Shown here piece after piece: positions 52,625-62,278 of a stretch of DNA of 64,000 nt. The notes beneath the pieces were generated by a model. That model saw only the letters and a program-made list of their open reading frames with translations, made no database searches and was not told where the DNA came from. Position 1 is the stretch's first letter. Each line of letters starts with the position of its first letter. The translations under genes and the position numbers were made by a program. Origin of the DNA: Fen-178 sp963722575 (GTDB taxonomy: Bacteria; Acidobacteriota; Terriglobia; Bryobacterales; Bryobacteraceae); the NCBI GenBank assembly GCA_963722575.1, contig CAVRNR010000006.1, forward strand, positions 930,001 to 994,000, given 5' to 3'.

Positions 52625-52672
52625 TTTCGCGGTCCTTTCTTCGATAAGGATTCTGCATGGGTTTCGCCCATC

Positions 52673-53758
52673 TCAGCCGCCAGCTTTGAGCGCGGTGTGC
52701 TTCGAGCGGATGCGGTCGAGCAGGTCCTTCCAGGATTTGACAAAGGACTCAGCACCTTCGCGCTGTAGATCGGCGGCCAGTTGGTCATCGTCGATGCCGG
52801 CCTTGGCGAATGTCGCGATCACCTTCTCGGCGTCGCCGCCATCGAACGGCAGGAGTTCACCCGGTGCGCCGTGATTGGCGAACGCGAGCAACGTCTTCTC
52901 GGGAATCGTATTGATGGTGTCCGGGGCACCGAGCGCCGTTATGTAAAGTACATCGGAAGCGTCTGGGTCTTTTGTGCCCGTGCTCGCCCAGAGCAGGCGC
53001 TGTGGCTGAGCGCCGGCAGCAGCGGCTTTCTGCCAGCGCGGTGAAGCGAGGAAATCCCGGTACGCTTTGTAAGTACGCTTCGCGATCGCAATGCCCAGAC
53101 GGTCTTGAAGATCCTTTGGGACCTTCCCCATTACGGCCTTGTCCCAGCGGCTGACAAATATCGATGCCACGGAGCGCACTTCCGGATCGAGCCCCGCGGC
53201 GATCCGCCGCTCGATCCCACGCAGGTACGCTTCGGCAGCAGCGATGTAATGGCCGCTCGAGAATAGAAGCGTAACGTTTATTGGTACCCCTGCGAAGATG
53301 GCGTCCTCAATCGCAGTTCTCCCTTCGCTGGTCCCGGGAATCTTGATGAAGAGATTGGGTCTTTGCGCCCGAGCGTGGAGCTGAACGGCCTCTTTGACCG
53401 TGCTGGCTGCGTCGTACGCCAATAGCGGAGACACCTCCAAGGATACCCAGCCATCGAGGCCGCCGGTTCTGTCATGGACCGGCCGAAAGAGATCGGCGGC
53501 CTGTCGCAGGTCGTCGATGGCAAGCTCGAAGAAGAGGACTTCGCCTGATTTGCCTTCCTTCTTCTTCTGGCGGATGGCATCGTCGTAGAGGTTCGAATCC
53601 TTGATCGCCACGTCGAAGATCGAGGGATTCGAAGTGAGCCCGGTGACCGACAGATCGTCGATGTAGCGGCGCAGCGTCCCGCTCGTCAGCAGCGCGCGCG
53701 TGATGTTGTCCAGCCAGAGACTCTGGCCGAGGTTGTGGAGTTGTTGTGTCGGTTTCAT
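52673..53758 (-). CDS. tal: Transaldolase
   Basis: 361 residues from ATG 53758 with a perfect AGGAGG six bases upstream. The Schiff-base lysine lies in LFIKIPGTSEG; other motifs are LSVTGLTSNPSIFDVAI, VSLEVSPLLAYDA and VASIFVSRWDKAV. It shifts dihydroxyacetone units between sedoheptulose 7-phosphate and glyceraldehyde 3-phosphate in the non-oxidative pentose phosphate pathway. This belongs to the long transaldolase group found with zwf and gnd in actinobacteria and cyanobacteria. Confidence 0.93.
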   Translation of the reverse strand: MKPTQQLHNLGQSLWLDNITRALLTSGTLRRYIDDLSVTGLTSNPSIFDVAIKDSNLYDDAIRQKKKEGKSGEVLFFELAIDDLRQAADLFRPVHDRTGGLDGWVSLEVSPLLAYDAASTVKEAVQLHARAQRPNLFIKIPGTSEGRTAIEDAIFAGVPINVTLLFSSGHYIAAAEAYLRGIERRIAAGLDPEVRSVASIFVSRWDKAVMGKVPKDLQDRLGIAIAKRTYKAYRDFLASPRWQKAAAAGAQPQRLLWASTGTKDPDASDVLYITALGAPDTINTIPEKTLLAFANHGAPGELLPFDGGDAEKVIATFAKAGIDDDQLAADLQREGAESFVKSWKDLLDRIRSKHTALKAGG

Positions 53759-53805
53759 ATTCCCCTCCTGAAGGTCAAGCTTGATCTCGCCATTCACAGA
53801 ACTGG

Positions 53806-56208
53806 TCATTTGACGGACACCGTATAGTCGCGCCCTTCCCAACGGCCGTCAGCCGTCCAGAAAAAAGTGAAGTGTATCGGCGCCTGCTGCGCAGCAAGGA
53901 TCGGAATGTCTACAAAGTCAACTCCCAACGTGGTGGTGGATGAGGGAGTGTCCTTCACGGTTTGCCATTCGTCGCCCGACCAGTGCAGCCGGAAAGAAGC
54001 CGGCGCTTGGATGCGAAGCACATAGCCGCGTTTGGCGCTCCGCACCTGCCGGGTAAACTTCCAGACTTCGAACAATTGACGGTCCGCGCGCGCGCGAAGA
54101 TACCGTTTAGCAACCTCGACAATCAGATCGGACACCTTTCCATCGCGTACGGAGCGAAGGAGCTTGATGTACTCTGCGTGCGCCCACATCAGCGGCATGG
54201 CCGAGCCCGTTGGCCGTCCGCAGTACATGTAGACTTCGGGCTGATCCGGGCGGTCCCATGCCTGCTCGGGCAAAAGGCCGGTGCATGAGGCCAAGCCTTC
54301 CATGGCCCGAATGAATGGCTTCGCGTCGTGCCCAGCAGCCAACTCGTAGTGACCTCGCTCGCCTGTGAGCAGCGGCCAGGCACGCCCCCGGCCCCAGCCC
54401 GCGTAGGGGCCGCCGTCGTCCCGTTGTCCATATCCATCGTGGTTATAGCGGCGCCAGCAAGGGCCGAAGGGAGTTTCCACCTTCAATACGGCGTCTACCA
54501 CCTTGAGGGAATCCACAATAATCGGATCGTCGGGCCTGCGGACTCCGTGCCGGACGAGTTCCAGAAAACCCGCATCCACGATTTCTTTGGCTGGAAAGAC
54601 GCTCTGCGCGCCGGGTGGGCGGTTCGCAATGGTGATGTTTCCCTGGTTCGGATTCTCCTCAGGGGTGGGATTATCTACCCGTTCCGGAAGGACCCGCAAG
54701 TAATGTCGAGCAACCCCTGGGAGCAGGGTCCCTTCCGTTGTGACAGTCCAGCTCTCGACATGACATTCCAGGAAGTCGGCGTATTCCTCCAGGTATTTTG
54801 CCGTCGGGTCATCACCTCTTTCGCGAGCAAAGCAGGCGGCGCAGATCAGAGCGGCAATGTTGGACGCCAGCGTGGAGGGGGAATAGCCGCTGATCTCCTC
54901 CCAGCGCTCCTGCGGAGTCAGAGGGCCATGGCGAACGAGGTAAGCAGCCGCCCGCGAGACCATGGGGCACGGGTCAAAGTCCTGCAGGGCGTTCTCGCAT
55001 CTGAGCCGCCAGGCGAGCAGAATAGGAAAAGCCACTTCATCGAGTTGGACTCCCCGCCAGTAGGGCGTACCGTCAATCCAGAAGTTCTGGGCGAAACCTC
55101 CGTTCTCCTGCTGGGAAACACTCAGATAGATCAGTGCTCTCAAGGGTGTGATACGATCTCCGGCGGCCAGCATCGCATTCGCGCTATTGACCATGTCGCG
55201 CGTCCATACCAGGTGGTAACCACCCTGGTCCTCATCGCCTACCACCTCTCCCCAGGGAATTGAGAGCGAGGCGATAAACGCGCCAGGATACGATTTGTCT
55301 TCGTGAGCACGGAGCAAAGTGAAGCTCGTGCGGTATAAGTTACCGCCATCGCCCGAGACCCTCTCCAGTGGGAGAATGTCTGCGCTCGATCGCGCCCACT
55401 GTTCCGCGTACCGCCTGCAGTGCTCCGCGAAAGAGGTACTCAGCGCCTGAAAGAGCGTGGAGACGGCGTGGTGCTGGCTACTGCCGAACGCCAGTCCCAA
55501 GGTGAATTCACGGGTGCCGCTTAGGTCCAATTCCCCCGTGAGTGCGATGTTACCGTTGGGGGCGCGATCGAACTCCCAGTCCATTTGGAAATTGCCGGCC
55601 AGGTCGGTCCAGCCGTCGCTCCTCCCGACGTAGCCACACGAAACACGGGAAAAAGGAACCGTGGCCGCCAGCGCCAGCCACGTCCCCTTTCGTTCGGCAA
55701 TTAAGACGTTTCGGTCCGCCACCCGTGCCACATAGCCGCTGTTGCCCCAGCCTCCTACCTCAAGATGAGGTGCGCACAGGGCGTAGAGCCGCAGCTTGGA
55801 CACGAACGATTCGTCACCGGTTAGCTTGGTGTACTGAAGAACGCAGGCGAGGTGCGGGTCAGCGATGATCTCTTTGACAATGGCATACTGCCCGGCTGGA
55901 TCCGAATTCGTGCAGCGGTATCCCAAGCCGTGGTCCGAAAGATGTTCCAGTGTGGACTCTAGATGACGCTTTTCCTCGTGGAAAAAGCTCTTGCCGTCGG
56001 TGATGAGATACTGAAGGTCCCGAAGCTGTGGCCGGTCCACCGTCGGATAATAGACTTCGGTGATGATGCCATTCCAAAAGGTAAACCAGACCCGGCTGGA
56101 AGCCGCATAGGCGGTTCCCACCCCATCCTTTCCTCCATGCGTCCATCTGGGCTCGATGCCCGGCCATCCAAAGGCCTTCATCTCATTGGATTTGTTGATT
56201 AGTTTCAT
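53806..56208 (-). CDS. GH15 glucoamylase (glucan 1,4-alpha-glucosidase)
   Basis: 800 residues, no signal peptide, hence probably cytosolic. An N-terminal beta-sandwich of about 270 residues precedes the (alpha/alpha)6 catalytic barrel. GEVVGDEDQGGYHLVWTRDM and RGVQLDEVAFPILLAW are typical of bacterial GH15, and WGRGRAWPLLTGERGHYEL carries the second catalytic glutamate. It releases glucose from maltodextrin, starch or glycogen ends. First gene of the operon. Start is ATG 56208 or the in-frame ATG nine residues later; neither has a strong ribosome binding site. Confidence 0.9.
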   Translation of the reverse strand: MKLINKSNEMKAFGWPGIEPRWTHGGKDGVGTAYAASSRVWFTFWNGIITEVYYPTVDRPQLRDLQYLITDGKSFFHEEKRHLESTLEHLSDHGLGYRCTNSDPAGQYAIVKEIIADPHLACVLQYTKLTGDESFVSKLRLYALCAPHLEVGGWGNSGYVARVADRNVLIAERKGTWLALAATVPFSRVSCGYVGRSDGWTDLAGNFQMDWEFDRAPNGNIALTGELDLSGTREFTLGLAFGSSQHHAVSTLFQALSTSFAEHCRRYAEQWARSSADILPLERVSGDGGNLYRTSFTLLRAHEDKSYPGAFIASLSIPWGEVVGDEDQGGYHLVWTRDMVNSANAMLAAGDRITPLRALIYLSVSQQENGGFAQNFWIDGTPYWRGVQLDEVAFPILLAWRLRCENALQDFDPCPMVSRAAAYLVRHGPLTPQERWEEISGYSPSTLASNIAALICAACFARERGDDPTAKYLEEYADFLECHVESWTVTTEGTLLPGVARHYLRVLPERVDNPTPEENPNQGNITIANRPPGAQSVFPAKEIVDAGFLELVRHGVRRPDDPIIVDSLKVVDAVLKVETPFGPCWRRYNHDGYGQRDDGGPYAGWGRGRAWPLLTGERGHYELAAGHDAKPFIRAMEGLASCTGLLPEQAWDRPDQPEVYMYCGRPTGSAMPLMWAHAEYIKLLRSVRDGKVSDLIVEVAKRYLRARADRQLFEVWKFTRQVRSAKRGYVLRIQAPASFRLHWSGDEWQTVKDTPSSTTTLGVDFVDIPILAAQQAPIHFTFFWTADGRWEGRDYTVSVK

Positions 56209-56375
56209 TGCCTGATTCGCTTGCCTTGATCTTCTTGCCGGATCGTGGTTGGGAAGTGGGTAGCCGCCTTCTAGGTCCCGATATAAACAGCCATGGCCAA
56301 GCCTGCGGGAGACATTTCAAACCCAAACCGGTACAGTTTCTCCTTCGACTTTGCGACATCGACTCGCAGATCGCA

Positions 56376-56545
56376 AATGAGCCTTTTGTCACATACCCAG
56401 CAACGGTCCGTTCTGGCCGAAGACTGCACGGGTGTCTGAGAACCTCCTTTTTCATACTCTCCGGCATTTGAGGGACCATCACAATGAGCCGTTTGTCACG
56501 TACCCAGGAACGTCCGTTCTGGCCGAAGACCCCCGGGCCTCTGAG
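56376..56545. repeat. Two-copy direct repeat upstream of the glucoamylase operon
   Basis: A ~60-bp unit occurs at about 56376-56440 and again at 56483-56545 (107-bp period): AATGAGCC(T/G)TTTGTCAC, then ATACCCAG/GTACCCAG, GTCCGTTCTGGCCGAAGAC and CTGAG. The 379-bp gap 56209-56587 contains no gene and would hold the promoter of the glucoamylase operon. Confidence 0.65.
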
Positions 56546-56587
56546 CAGCTTCGTGGGCCTCGCTGCAGATAGCGCAGGTCTGGTTCG

Positions 56588-57187
56588 TCATGGCTCGGGA
56601 GAGACGATCCGGTCAGCGCTCCAATCCTGAGGTGTGTTCAGGTTCCGGAATGCCTCGGCCGAGGTCATCGGCAACAAAACCGCGCCGAGTTGCGGAATTG
56701 CATCGCGCATCTTCCGTTCACCGCGGCCCAGCAACGCGCTGACCGTATCGAGACAGCGCCGGCGATAGAGGGCACACAGAGGCTGAAGGCGCCCGTCCGG
56801 TGAGACTGGCACGAGACAATCCCCGGCGCATTCCCGCGCGGCGTCCAAGAGCGACTCCAGCAACTCGACCGTGATCAAGGGCATGTCACACGGCACAACG
56901 AGGTTCCACTCGGCGCTGGAGGCGCACAGAGCCGCCTGAATGCCGCCGAGGGGCCCCTGCTCCGGCAGGGCGTCCTCAATCGCGGGATATGGCAGCGCAC
57001 GATAGCGTTCCGGGCAGCCCACCAGAACAACCGAACCGCACGCCCGCTCCACCACGCGCGCGATGTGCTCGAGCAGGGTGTGGTCCCCGTACGGTATCAA
57101 GGCTTTGTCGCGCCCCATGCGCGAGCTGCGGCCGCCGGCGAGCACGAATCCAGCGACACTCGCAGGCCCGCGCCATCCCATAGGCAA
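56588..57187 (-). CDS. mobA: Molybdenum cofactor guanylyltransferase
   Basis: 199 residues from 57187 (ATG 57181 gives two fewer). VAGFVLAGGRSSRMGRDKAL is the nucleotide-binding signature, VVPCDMPLIT holds the metal-binding aspartate and SPDGRLQPLCALYRR the conserved G-R-x-Q-P-L segment. MobA joins GMP to molybdopterin to give the MGD cofactor of molybdoenzymes such as nitrate reductase or formate dehydrogenase. No molybdoenzyme is in the window. Confidence 0.9.
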   Translation of the reverse strand: MPMGWRGPASVAGFVLAGGRSSRMGRDKALIPYGDHTLLEHIARVVERACGSVVLVGCPERYRALPYPAIEDALPEQGPLGGIQAALCASSAEWNLVVPCDMPLITVELLESLLDAARECAGDCLVPVSPDGRLQPLCALYRRRCLDTVSALLGRGERKMRDAIPQLGAVLLPMTSAEAFRNLNTPQDWSADRIVSPEP

Positions 57188-57302
57188 ATCATAACATTGG
57201 CTCTGAACGGTACTCCGGGGGGCCGGCCGGAAGGTGCAGGATGCGTTGCGTCATGGTGGAGTCGCCAACGTCCGCGCAACCGGGCCGCCTTTCGGCCGGC
57301 GC

Positions 57303-57494
57303 TCATTTCGCAGCTATTGCATCCAGCAACCACAACAGTCCAAACAGGAGACCGAGCACCAGGATGACCTTCGCTTCCATCGCAACATGCTCCCGGGCCG
57401 AGTACTTCTTCGGAGCGTAGTCGTCCGAGGAAGGCATGGCTTCGGGATCGTCTGTTCTCTTCAGTTGAGGTTTCGCCCTCGATATAGACTCCAT
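57303..57494 (-). CDS. Small single-helix membrane protein
   Basis: 63 residues from ATG 57494: a charged N-terminal part (PSSDDYAPKKYSAREHVAME) followed by one hydrophobic helix (AKVILVLGLLFGLLWLLDAI) and the end AAK. It has the look of an inner-membrane small protein with a cytoplasmic tail. I do not recognise a family. A longer frame starts at 57608, but the extra part is arginine-rich and unlikely. Confidence 0.45.
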   Translation of the reverse strand: MESISRAKPQLKRTDDPEAMPSSDDYAPKKYSAREHVAMEAKVILVLGLLFGLLWLLDAIAAK

Positions 57495-57808
57495 TCTCAG
57501 TCGGTATGCACGAAATCGAGGGTTTGGCCCGTATCCCTTCCGACCCGAGCGGCACCACCTTCCAAGCAGTTGACCGAAGTCACGTCGCTGCAAGCCTGCG
57601 CGCTTCAACTCGTCGGCCTGTAGCCAGAAACCAAAACCTCGCTGCGTGCTGTTCCCGAATCAGTCGGATAGTCCTCGTCGCGGTCTGGAACTTCGGCTCA
57701 GCCAACTCCCCCTTTCACCGTACCACTGTGAATCGAGAGCGGGTCTACCATCAGAGCTGAGAGGTAAGATGGGAATAAGAAGGGCACGGAGAAGACATAG
57801 CCTTCATT

Positions 57809-60800
57809 ATGGCTGGACGACCAGAAGACGGTTTTGGAATCAACAGCGGGTTTGAGGCTGAGCTGTATCAGCGCTTCCTGCATAACCGCAAGGAAGTCGA
57901 TGAAAGCTGGCAGCGTTATTTCGACTCGCTCTCTCCGTCTTCTCGTTCTCCTGTCCCCCCGTCCCCGGGCCGCGTTGCCTCACCGCCGCCAGTCGAGGCC
58001 GGCCCTGACGATGAAGTGGTGCCGCTGCGCGGTGCCGCCGCACGCATCGTCGACAACATGACTGCCAGCCTGGCGATCCCGATGGCCACATCGCAGCGCA
58101 TCATTCCTGTCAAGGTCATCGACGAGAACCGCCGGATCATCAACCTGCACCGTGACCTCCAGGGGGGCACCAAGGTCAGCTACACTCACCTGATCGCGTG
58201 GGGCATCCTGAAGGCGATCGAGGCTTTCGCAGTTCTGAACTCCGCCTACGCGGAAAAAGACGGCGAGGCTGCTCGCATCCAGCACAAGCGGATCAACTTG
58301 GGGATTGCGATCGACTTGCCGGGGAGGAGCGGATCACGGTCCTTGGTGGTTCCCAACCTCAAGGATGCCGGCAGCCTGAACTTCCAGCAATTCCTGACGG
58401 CCTACGACGAATTGATCGCCCGCGCCCGCGTCGGACATCTCGCGGTGGAAGACTTCCAGGGCACGACAATCTCCCTCACCAACCCCGGCACTGTCGGGAC
58501 TGTGGGCTCCGTTCCGCGCCTGATGCCGGGCCAAGGCGCCATCATCGCCACCGGCGCCATCGACTATCCCGCCGAGTACAGAGGCGCGTCGCCCGAAGTG
58601 ACGGCCATGCTGGGCATCGGGAAGGTCATGATGATCACCTGCACCTACGACCACCGCATCATACAGGGCGCGGAATCCGGCCTGTTTTTGGCCAAGGTGC
58701 AGTCCCTGCTGCAGGGGGAGGATGGGTTCTACGAACAGATCTTCGCCGACCTCAAAACGCCGCACCGGCCAGTGCGCTGGGAGCCGGACCGGGCGGCCGC
58801 CGTGCCCGGCATGGCCGGACGCATCGAGGAGATAGCCAAACAGGCGGCGGTACTGCAACTCATCAATGCCTACCGCGTCCGCGGCCACTTAATCGCCGAT
58901 CTCGATCCGCTGGGCTCCGAACCCAGCTATCATCCGGAACTCGACCCGGCCACATACGGGCTGACGATCTGGGACCTGGACCGGGAGTTCCTGACCGGCA
59001 GTTTGGGAGAGGCCATCGGCGAAGACGCGCAACGGCCGGTTGCCACACTGCGGGAGACCCTCGAGACATTGCGCCAGACCTACTGCGGGAAGATTGGCTG
59101 CGAGTACATGAACATCCAGCACCCGGAACAGAAGCGCTGGTTGCAGCTCCGCATGGAGCCCGAAGCGAACAGTTGGCCGCTCGATCGCGACGCGCGGGTC
59201 AGGATCCTGGAGAAACTCGTCGACGCCGAAACGTTCGAGCATTTCCTGCACTCGCGTTTCGTGGGCCAGAAGCGTTTCTCGCTGGAAGGGTCGGAGACGG
59301 CCATCGCCATCTTGGAGGAGTTGTTGGCCAGGGCTGCCGCCAATGGCGTCCAGGAGATCGTCATCGGGATGGCGCACCGGGGGAGGCTCAGCGTGCTCGC
59401 CAACGTGATCGGCAAGCCGCTGACGCAGATCTTCTCGGAATTCGAGGGCGACCCGGATCCCACCAGCATTCAAGGTTCGGGCGACGTGAAGTATCACATC
59501 GGGGCCAGCGGTGTTCGGATTTTTCCAGAAGGCCGCCGGATTGTCGTCTCGGTGGCCCCCAATGCCAGCCATCTGGAAGCGGTCGATGCGGTTGTGGAAG
59601 GTATCGTGCGGCCAAAGCAGGACCGGCTTGGCGACACGGAGCGGAAAAAAGTGATCGCTGTGCTTGTGCACGGCGATGCCGCCTTTGCCGGCCAGGGTGT
59701 GGTGGCAGAGACGTTGAATCTCTCGCAGTTGGAAGGCTACCGGACCGGCGGGACCATCCACCTCATCATCAACAACCAGATCGGTTTCACTACGTCTCCC
59801 GAGGAGGCGCGGAGCTCACCCTATTCGGCCGATGTCGCGCGCACGGTGCAGGCGCCTATTTTCCACGTGAACGGCGACGACCCCGAGGCGGCTATTCGCG
59901 TCCTGGAGATCGCTTTCGACTACCGGCAGCGCTTCAGCAAAGACGTCGTCATCGACATGTTCTGTTACCGCCGCCACGGTCATAACGAGGCCGATGACCC
60001 GAGCTACACCCAGCCGCTTCTCTATCGCAAGATCAAAGACCATTCCTCCGCAGCCCTGCTGTATGCGGAACGCCTGGTGCGCGAGACGGTTCTTCACCAG
60101 GAGGAGTTGGATCGCATGCGGAAGAGCGCGTCGGAGAAACTCGCGGCGGCGTTCGAGGCCTCCCAGCAGCGGGCTGAACGGCTGGAGCCCCAGGAACTGA
60201 GCGCCGTCGCCAGCGTGGAGATTTCGACCCACTCACCGCGCACCGCCGTGGACCGGCCGATTCTCGAGCGCGTGGTCGAAGGAGCAACGACATTTTCGCA
60301 CGACTTCCACTTGCATCCCAAGCTTCGAGGCTATGTCGACCGAAGGCGTGAAGGCTTCAGATCCAGCGGGCCGGTCGACTGGGCGCTCGGTGAGACCCTG
60401 GCTTTCGGAACACTGCTGCTCGAAGGCACATCCGTCCGTCTGAGCGGCCAGGACAGCGGCCGAGGGACTTTCAGCCAGAGGCACCTGGCGTTCTCCGACT
60501 ACGAAACTGGCGACGTTTACGTGCCGCTCCGCCATCTGTCGGAGGATCAGGCGCGGTTCAACGTCTACGACAGCTCCTTGAGCGAATACGCCGTCCTGGC
60601 CTTCGAGTTCGGCTACAGCGTGGCTGACCCGCTCACGCTCGTCATATGGGAGGCGCAGTTCGGCGACTTCGCCAACGGCGCGCAGATCATGATCGACCAG
60701 TTCATCTCCTGCTCGGAGGCGAAGTGGGGACAGCCCACCGGTCTGGTCCTTCTGCTTCCGCACGGCTATGAGGGTCAAGGCCCCGAGCATTCGAGCGCCC

Positions 60801-61471
60801 GTATCGAGAGGTTCCTCACGCTGTGCGCCGGCAACAACATTCAACTGGCCAATTGCACCACGCCGGCGCAGTATTTCCACCTGCTGCGCCGCCAGATGCA
60901 CGGCGGGCCGGACCGCCGGGGGATGCGCAAGCCGCTCGTCATCTTCACTCCTAAGAGCCTGCTGCGTCACCCTAAGGCCAAATCCCAGATTGCCGAGTTC
61001 ACCAGCGGAGCATTCCGGGAAGTGCTGGGCGACGAGGTGACGGAGCCATCGGACGTGTCGCGCGTACTTCTGTGCTCCGGGAAGATCTACTATGAACTCC
61101 TGGCCGCGCGCGAGGAACGCAAGGCGCAGCAGGTCGCGATCGTTCGTTTCGAGCAGCTATATCCATTTCCCGCTCAGGAATTGGAGGAGACCCTCGCCAA
61201 GTACGAGCGTGCCGTTGAAGTCGTTTGGGTGCAGGAGGAGCCCCGGAACATGGGGCCGTGGCAATTCATGCGGGAACGCCTGCAACCGTCGGTCGAGGCA
61301 AGCGACAAGACACTCCGGTATACCGGCCGACCGGAGAGCGCCAGCCCGGCTACGGGCTCCCACAAGCGGCACCTCGCGGAGCAGGCTGCGGTCATCGATG
61401 AAGCCTTCGCACTAGTGGCCTTGCCCAGCCGCCGCGCGGTCCGCCTGGTCCCTAAGACGAGAGCTCAATAG
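57809..61471 (+). CDS. 2-oxoglutarate dehydrogenase E1 with fused E2-like N-terminal domain (Kgd type)
   Basis: 1220 residues. Residues 1-45 are the short E1 N-terminal helix motif (FEAELYQRFLHNRKEVDESW). About 70-310 is an acyltransferase (E2o) catalytic domain with TSQRIIPVKVIDENRR and TYDHRIIQGAE (catalytic histidine). From about 340 come the E1 domains: NAYRVRGHLIADLDPLG, ThDP-binding GMAHRGRLSVLANV, HGDAAFAGQGVVAETLNL, NNQIGFTT and CYRRHGHNE, then the transketolase-like pyrimidine domain. No lipoyl domain is seen, as in mycobacterial Kgd. It decarboxylates 2-oxoglutarate in the TCA cycle, handing the succinyl group to its own E2 domain or making semialdehyde. Confidence 0.93.
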   Translation: MAGRPEDGFGINSGFEAELYQRFLHNRKEVDESWQRYFDSLSPSSRSPVPPSPGRVASPPPVEAGPDDEVVPLRGAAARIVDNMTASLAIPMATSQRIIPVKVIDENRRIINLHRDLQGGTKVSYTHLIAWGILKAIEAFAVLNSAYAEKDGEAARIQHKRINLGIAIDLPGRSGSRSLVVPNLKDAGSLNFQQFLTAYDELIARARVGHLAVEDFQGTTISLTNPGTVGTVGSVPRLMPGQGAIIATGAIDYPAEYRGASPEVTAMLGIGKVMMITCTYDHRIIQGAESGLFLAKVQSLLQGEDGFYEQIFADLKTPHRPVRWEPDRAAAVPGMAGRIEEIAKQAAVLQLINAYRVRGHLIADLDPLGSEPSYHPELDPATYGLTIWDLDREFLTGSLGEAIGEDAQRPVATLRETLETLRQTYCGKIGCEYMNIQHPEQKRWLQLRMEPEANSWPLDRDARVRILEKLVDAETFEHFLHSRFVGQKRFSLEGSETAIAILEELLARAAANGVQEIVIGMAHRGRLSVLANVIGKPLTQIFSEFEGDPDPTSIQGSGDVKYHIGASGVRIFPEGRRIVVSVAPNASHLEAVDAVVEGIVRPKQDRLGDTERKKVIAVLVHGDAAFAGQGVVAETLNLSQLEGYRTGGTIHLIINNQIGFTTSPEEARSSPYSADVARTVQAPIFHVNGDDPEAAIRVLEIAFDYRQRFSKDVVIDMFCYRRHGHNEADDPSYTQPLLYRKIKDHSSAALLYAERLVRETVLHQEELDRMRKSASEKLAAAFEASQQRAERLEPQELSAVASVEISTHSPRTAVDRPILERVVEGATTFSHDFHLHPKLRGYVDRRREGFRSSGPVDWALGETLAFGTLLLEGTSVRLSGQDSGRGTFSQRHLAFSDYETGDVYVPLRHLSEDQARFNVYDSSLSEYAVLAFEFGYSVADPLTLVIWEAQFGDFANGAQIMIDQFISCSEAKWGQPTGLVLLLPHGYEGQGPEHSSARIERFLTLCAGNNIQLANCTTPAQYFHLLRRQMHGGPDRRGMRKPLVIFTPKSLLRHPKAKSQIAEFTSGAFREVLGDEVTEPSDVSRVLLCSGKIYYELLAAREERKAQQVAIVRFEQLYPFPAQELEETLAKYERAVEVVWVQEEPRNMGPWQFMRERLQPSVEASDKTLRYTGRPESASPATGSHKRHLAEQAAVIDEAFALVALPSRRAVRLVPKTRAQ

Positions 61472-61634
61472 AACTGATTCGTGCGGCATCGCGCTTCATT
61501 TGCTCAAGCATCGGCCGCCGCTGCCAGTGCCACTGGGGGATCCCTTCCTCGCCGAGAGTCTGCATTACCACAATTGATTCGATTAAGGAATCACAGTGAG
61601 ACCACGATTTGATGCAACCTGTCAGTCGCCGCCC

Positions 61635-61925
61635 ATGATCGAGATTGTGCGCCTCTACGTTTCCCGCGAACACAACTACTTTGGTCATCACGGCCAACCC
61701 CCCGGCGAAGAACCGGCTCTCGAGATGGCTTCAGTCGAGTGCGCAGCCGGACGTGGCTTGCGCGGGGACCGCTTCTTCGACTATAAGGAGGACTATAAAG
61801 GACAGATTACCTTCTTTGCCTGGGATGTCTATGAAGACCTTTGTTGGCTGGGATCGGCGTCCATTTCTTCGAGAAACATATCAGATGAAGAGATCCGATT
61901 CAATCTATTAAAAAACGCGGAAACA
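61635..61925 (+). pseudogene. Truncated MOSC-domain gene
   Basis: From ATG 61635: MIEIVRLYVSREHNYFGHHG, then VECAAGRGLRGDRFFDYKED and GQITFFAWDVYEDLC, which are the N-terminal blocks of a MOSC protein (molybdenum-cofactor sulfurase C-terminal domain). A weak match to the SxxRRNxxxEGxxLN block follows, and the frame then enters IS66-derived sequence and stops at 62003. About a third or more of the normal length, including the cysteine usual in MOSC proteins, is missing or replaced. With MobA nearby this suggests a lost molybdenum-related function. Confidence 0.7.
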
Positions 61926-61927
61926 TG

Positions 61928-62278
61928 TTATTGTTTGGGAATGGGCCATGCGAGGGGATCTTCACTGACTTCGCTGGAAATCGCGGCTGGAGGCAGACAA
62001 TAGCGTTTCCGCCGCTTGCCTTTGTTCAAATCGATCCCCTCCAGCAACACGCCCAGCTCCCAGGCGGCGATCTCCTTGTGGCCGCTTTCGGCGAACGGAA
62101 ACTGGAATGTGCCGGCTTCCAGCCGCCTGTACCAGATGGCCCAGCCGTCGCGATCCCAGTACAGGATCTTCAGCCGGTCGCAGCGCCCGTTGCAGAATAC
62201 CAGCAGGTGGCCCGAAAACGGATTGCAGCGGATGATGTGCTGGGCCATCATCGACAGCCCGTCAAAGCTCCGCCGCAT
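61928..62278 (-). mobile_element. IS66 family TnpB (Orf2) remnant
   Basis: MRRSFDGLSMMAQHIIRCNP, FSGHLLVFCNGRCDRLKILYW and IWYRRLEAGTFQFPF are the IS66 accessory protein TnpB. The same frame is open upstream (IKVYLCTVACDMRRS), the true N-terminal part of TnpB, but without a good start. No TnpC transposase or TnpA follows on either side, and no inverted repeats were found, so this is an immobile fragment. Confidence 0.85.

Noticed and set aside
61452..61697. Minus-strand frame between the Kgd-type gene and MOSC
   Set aside because: Reads MQTLGEEGIPQWHWQRRPM but matches nothing that I recognise and is antisense to the MOSC start; could be chance.
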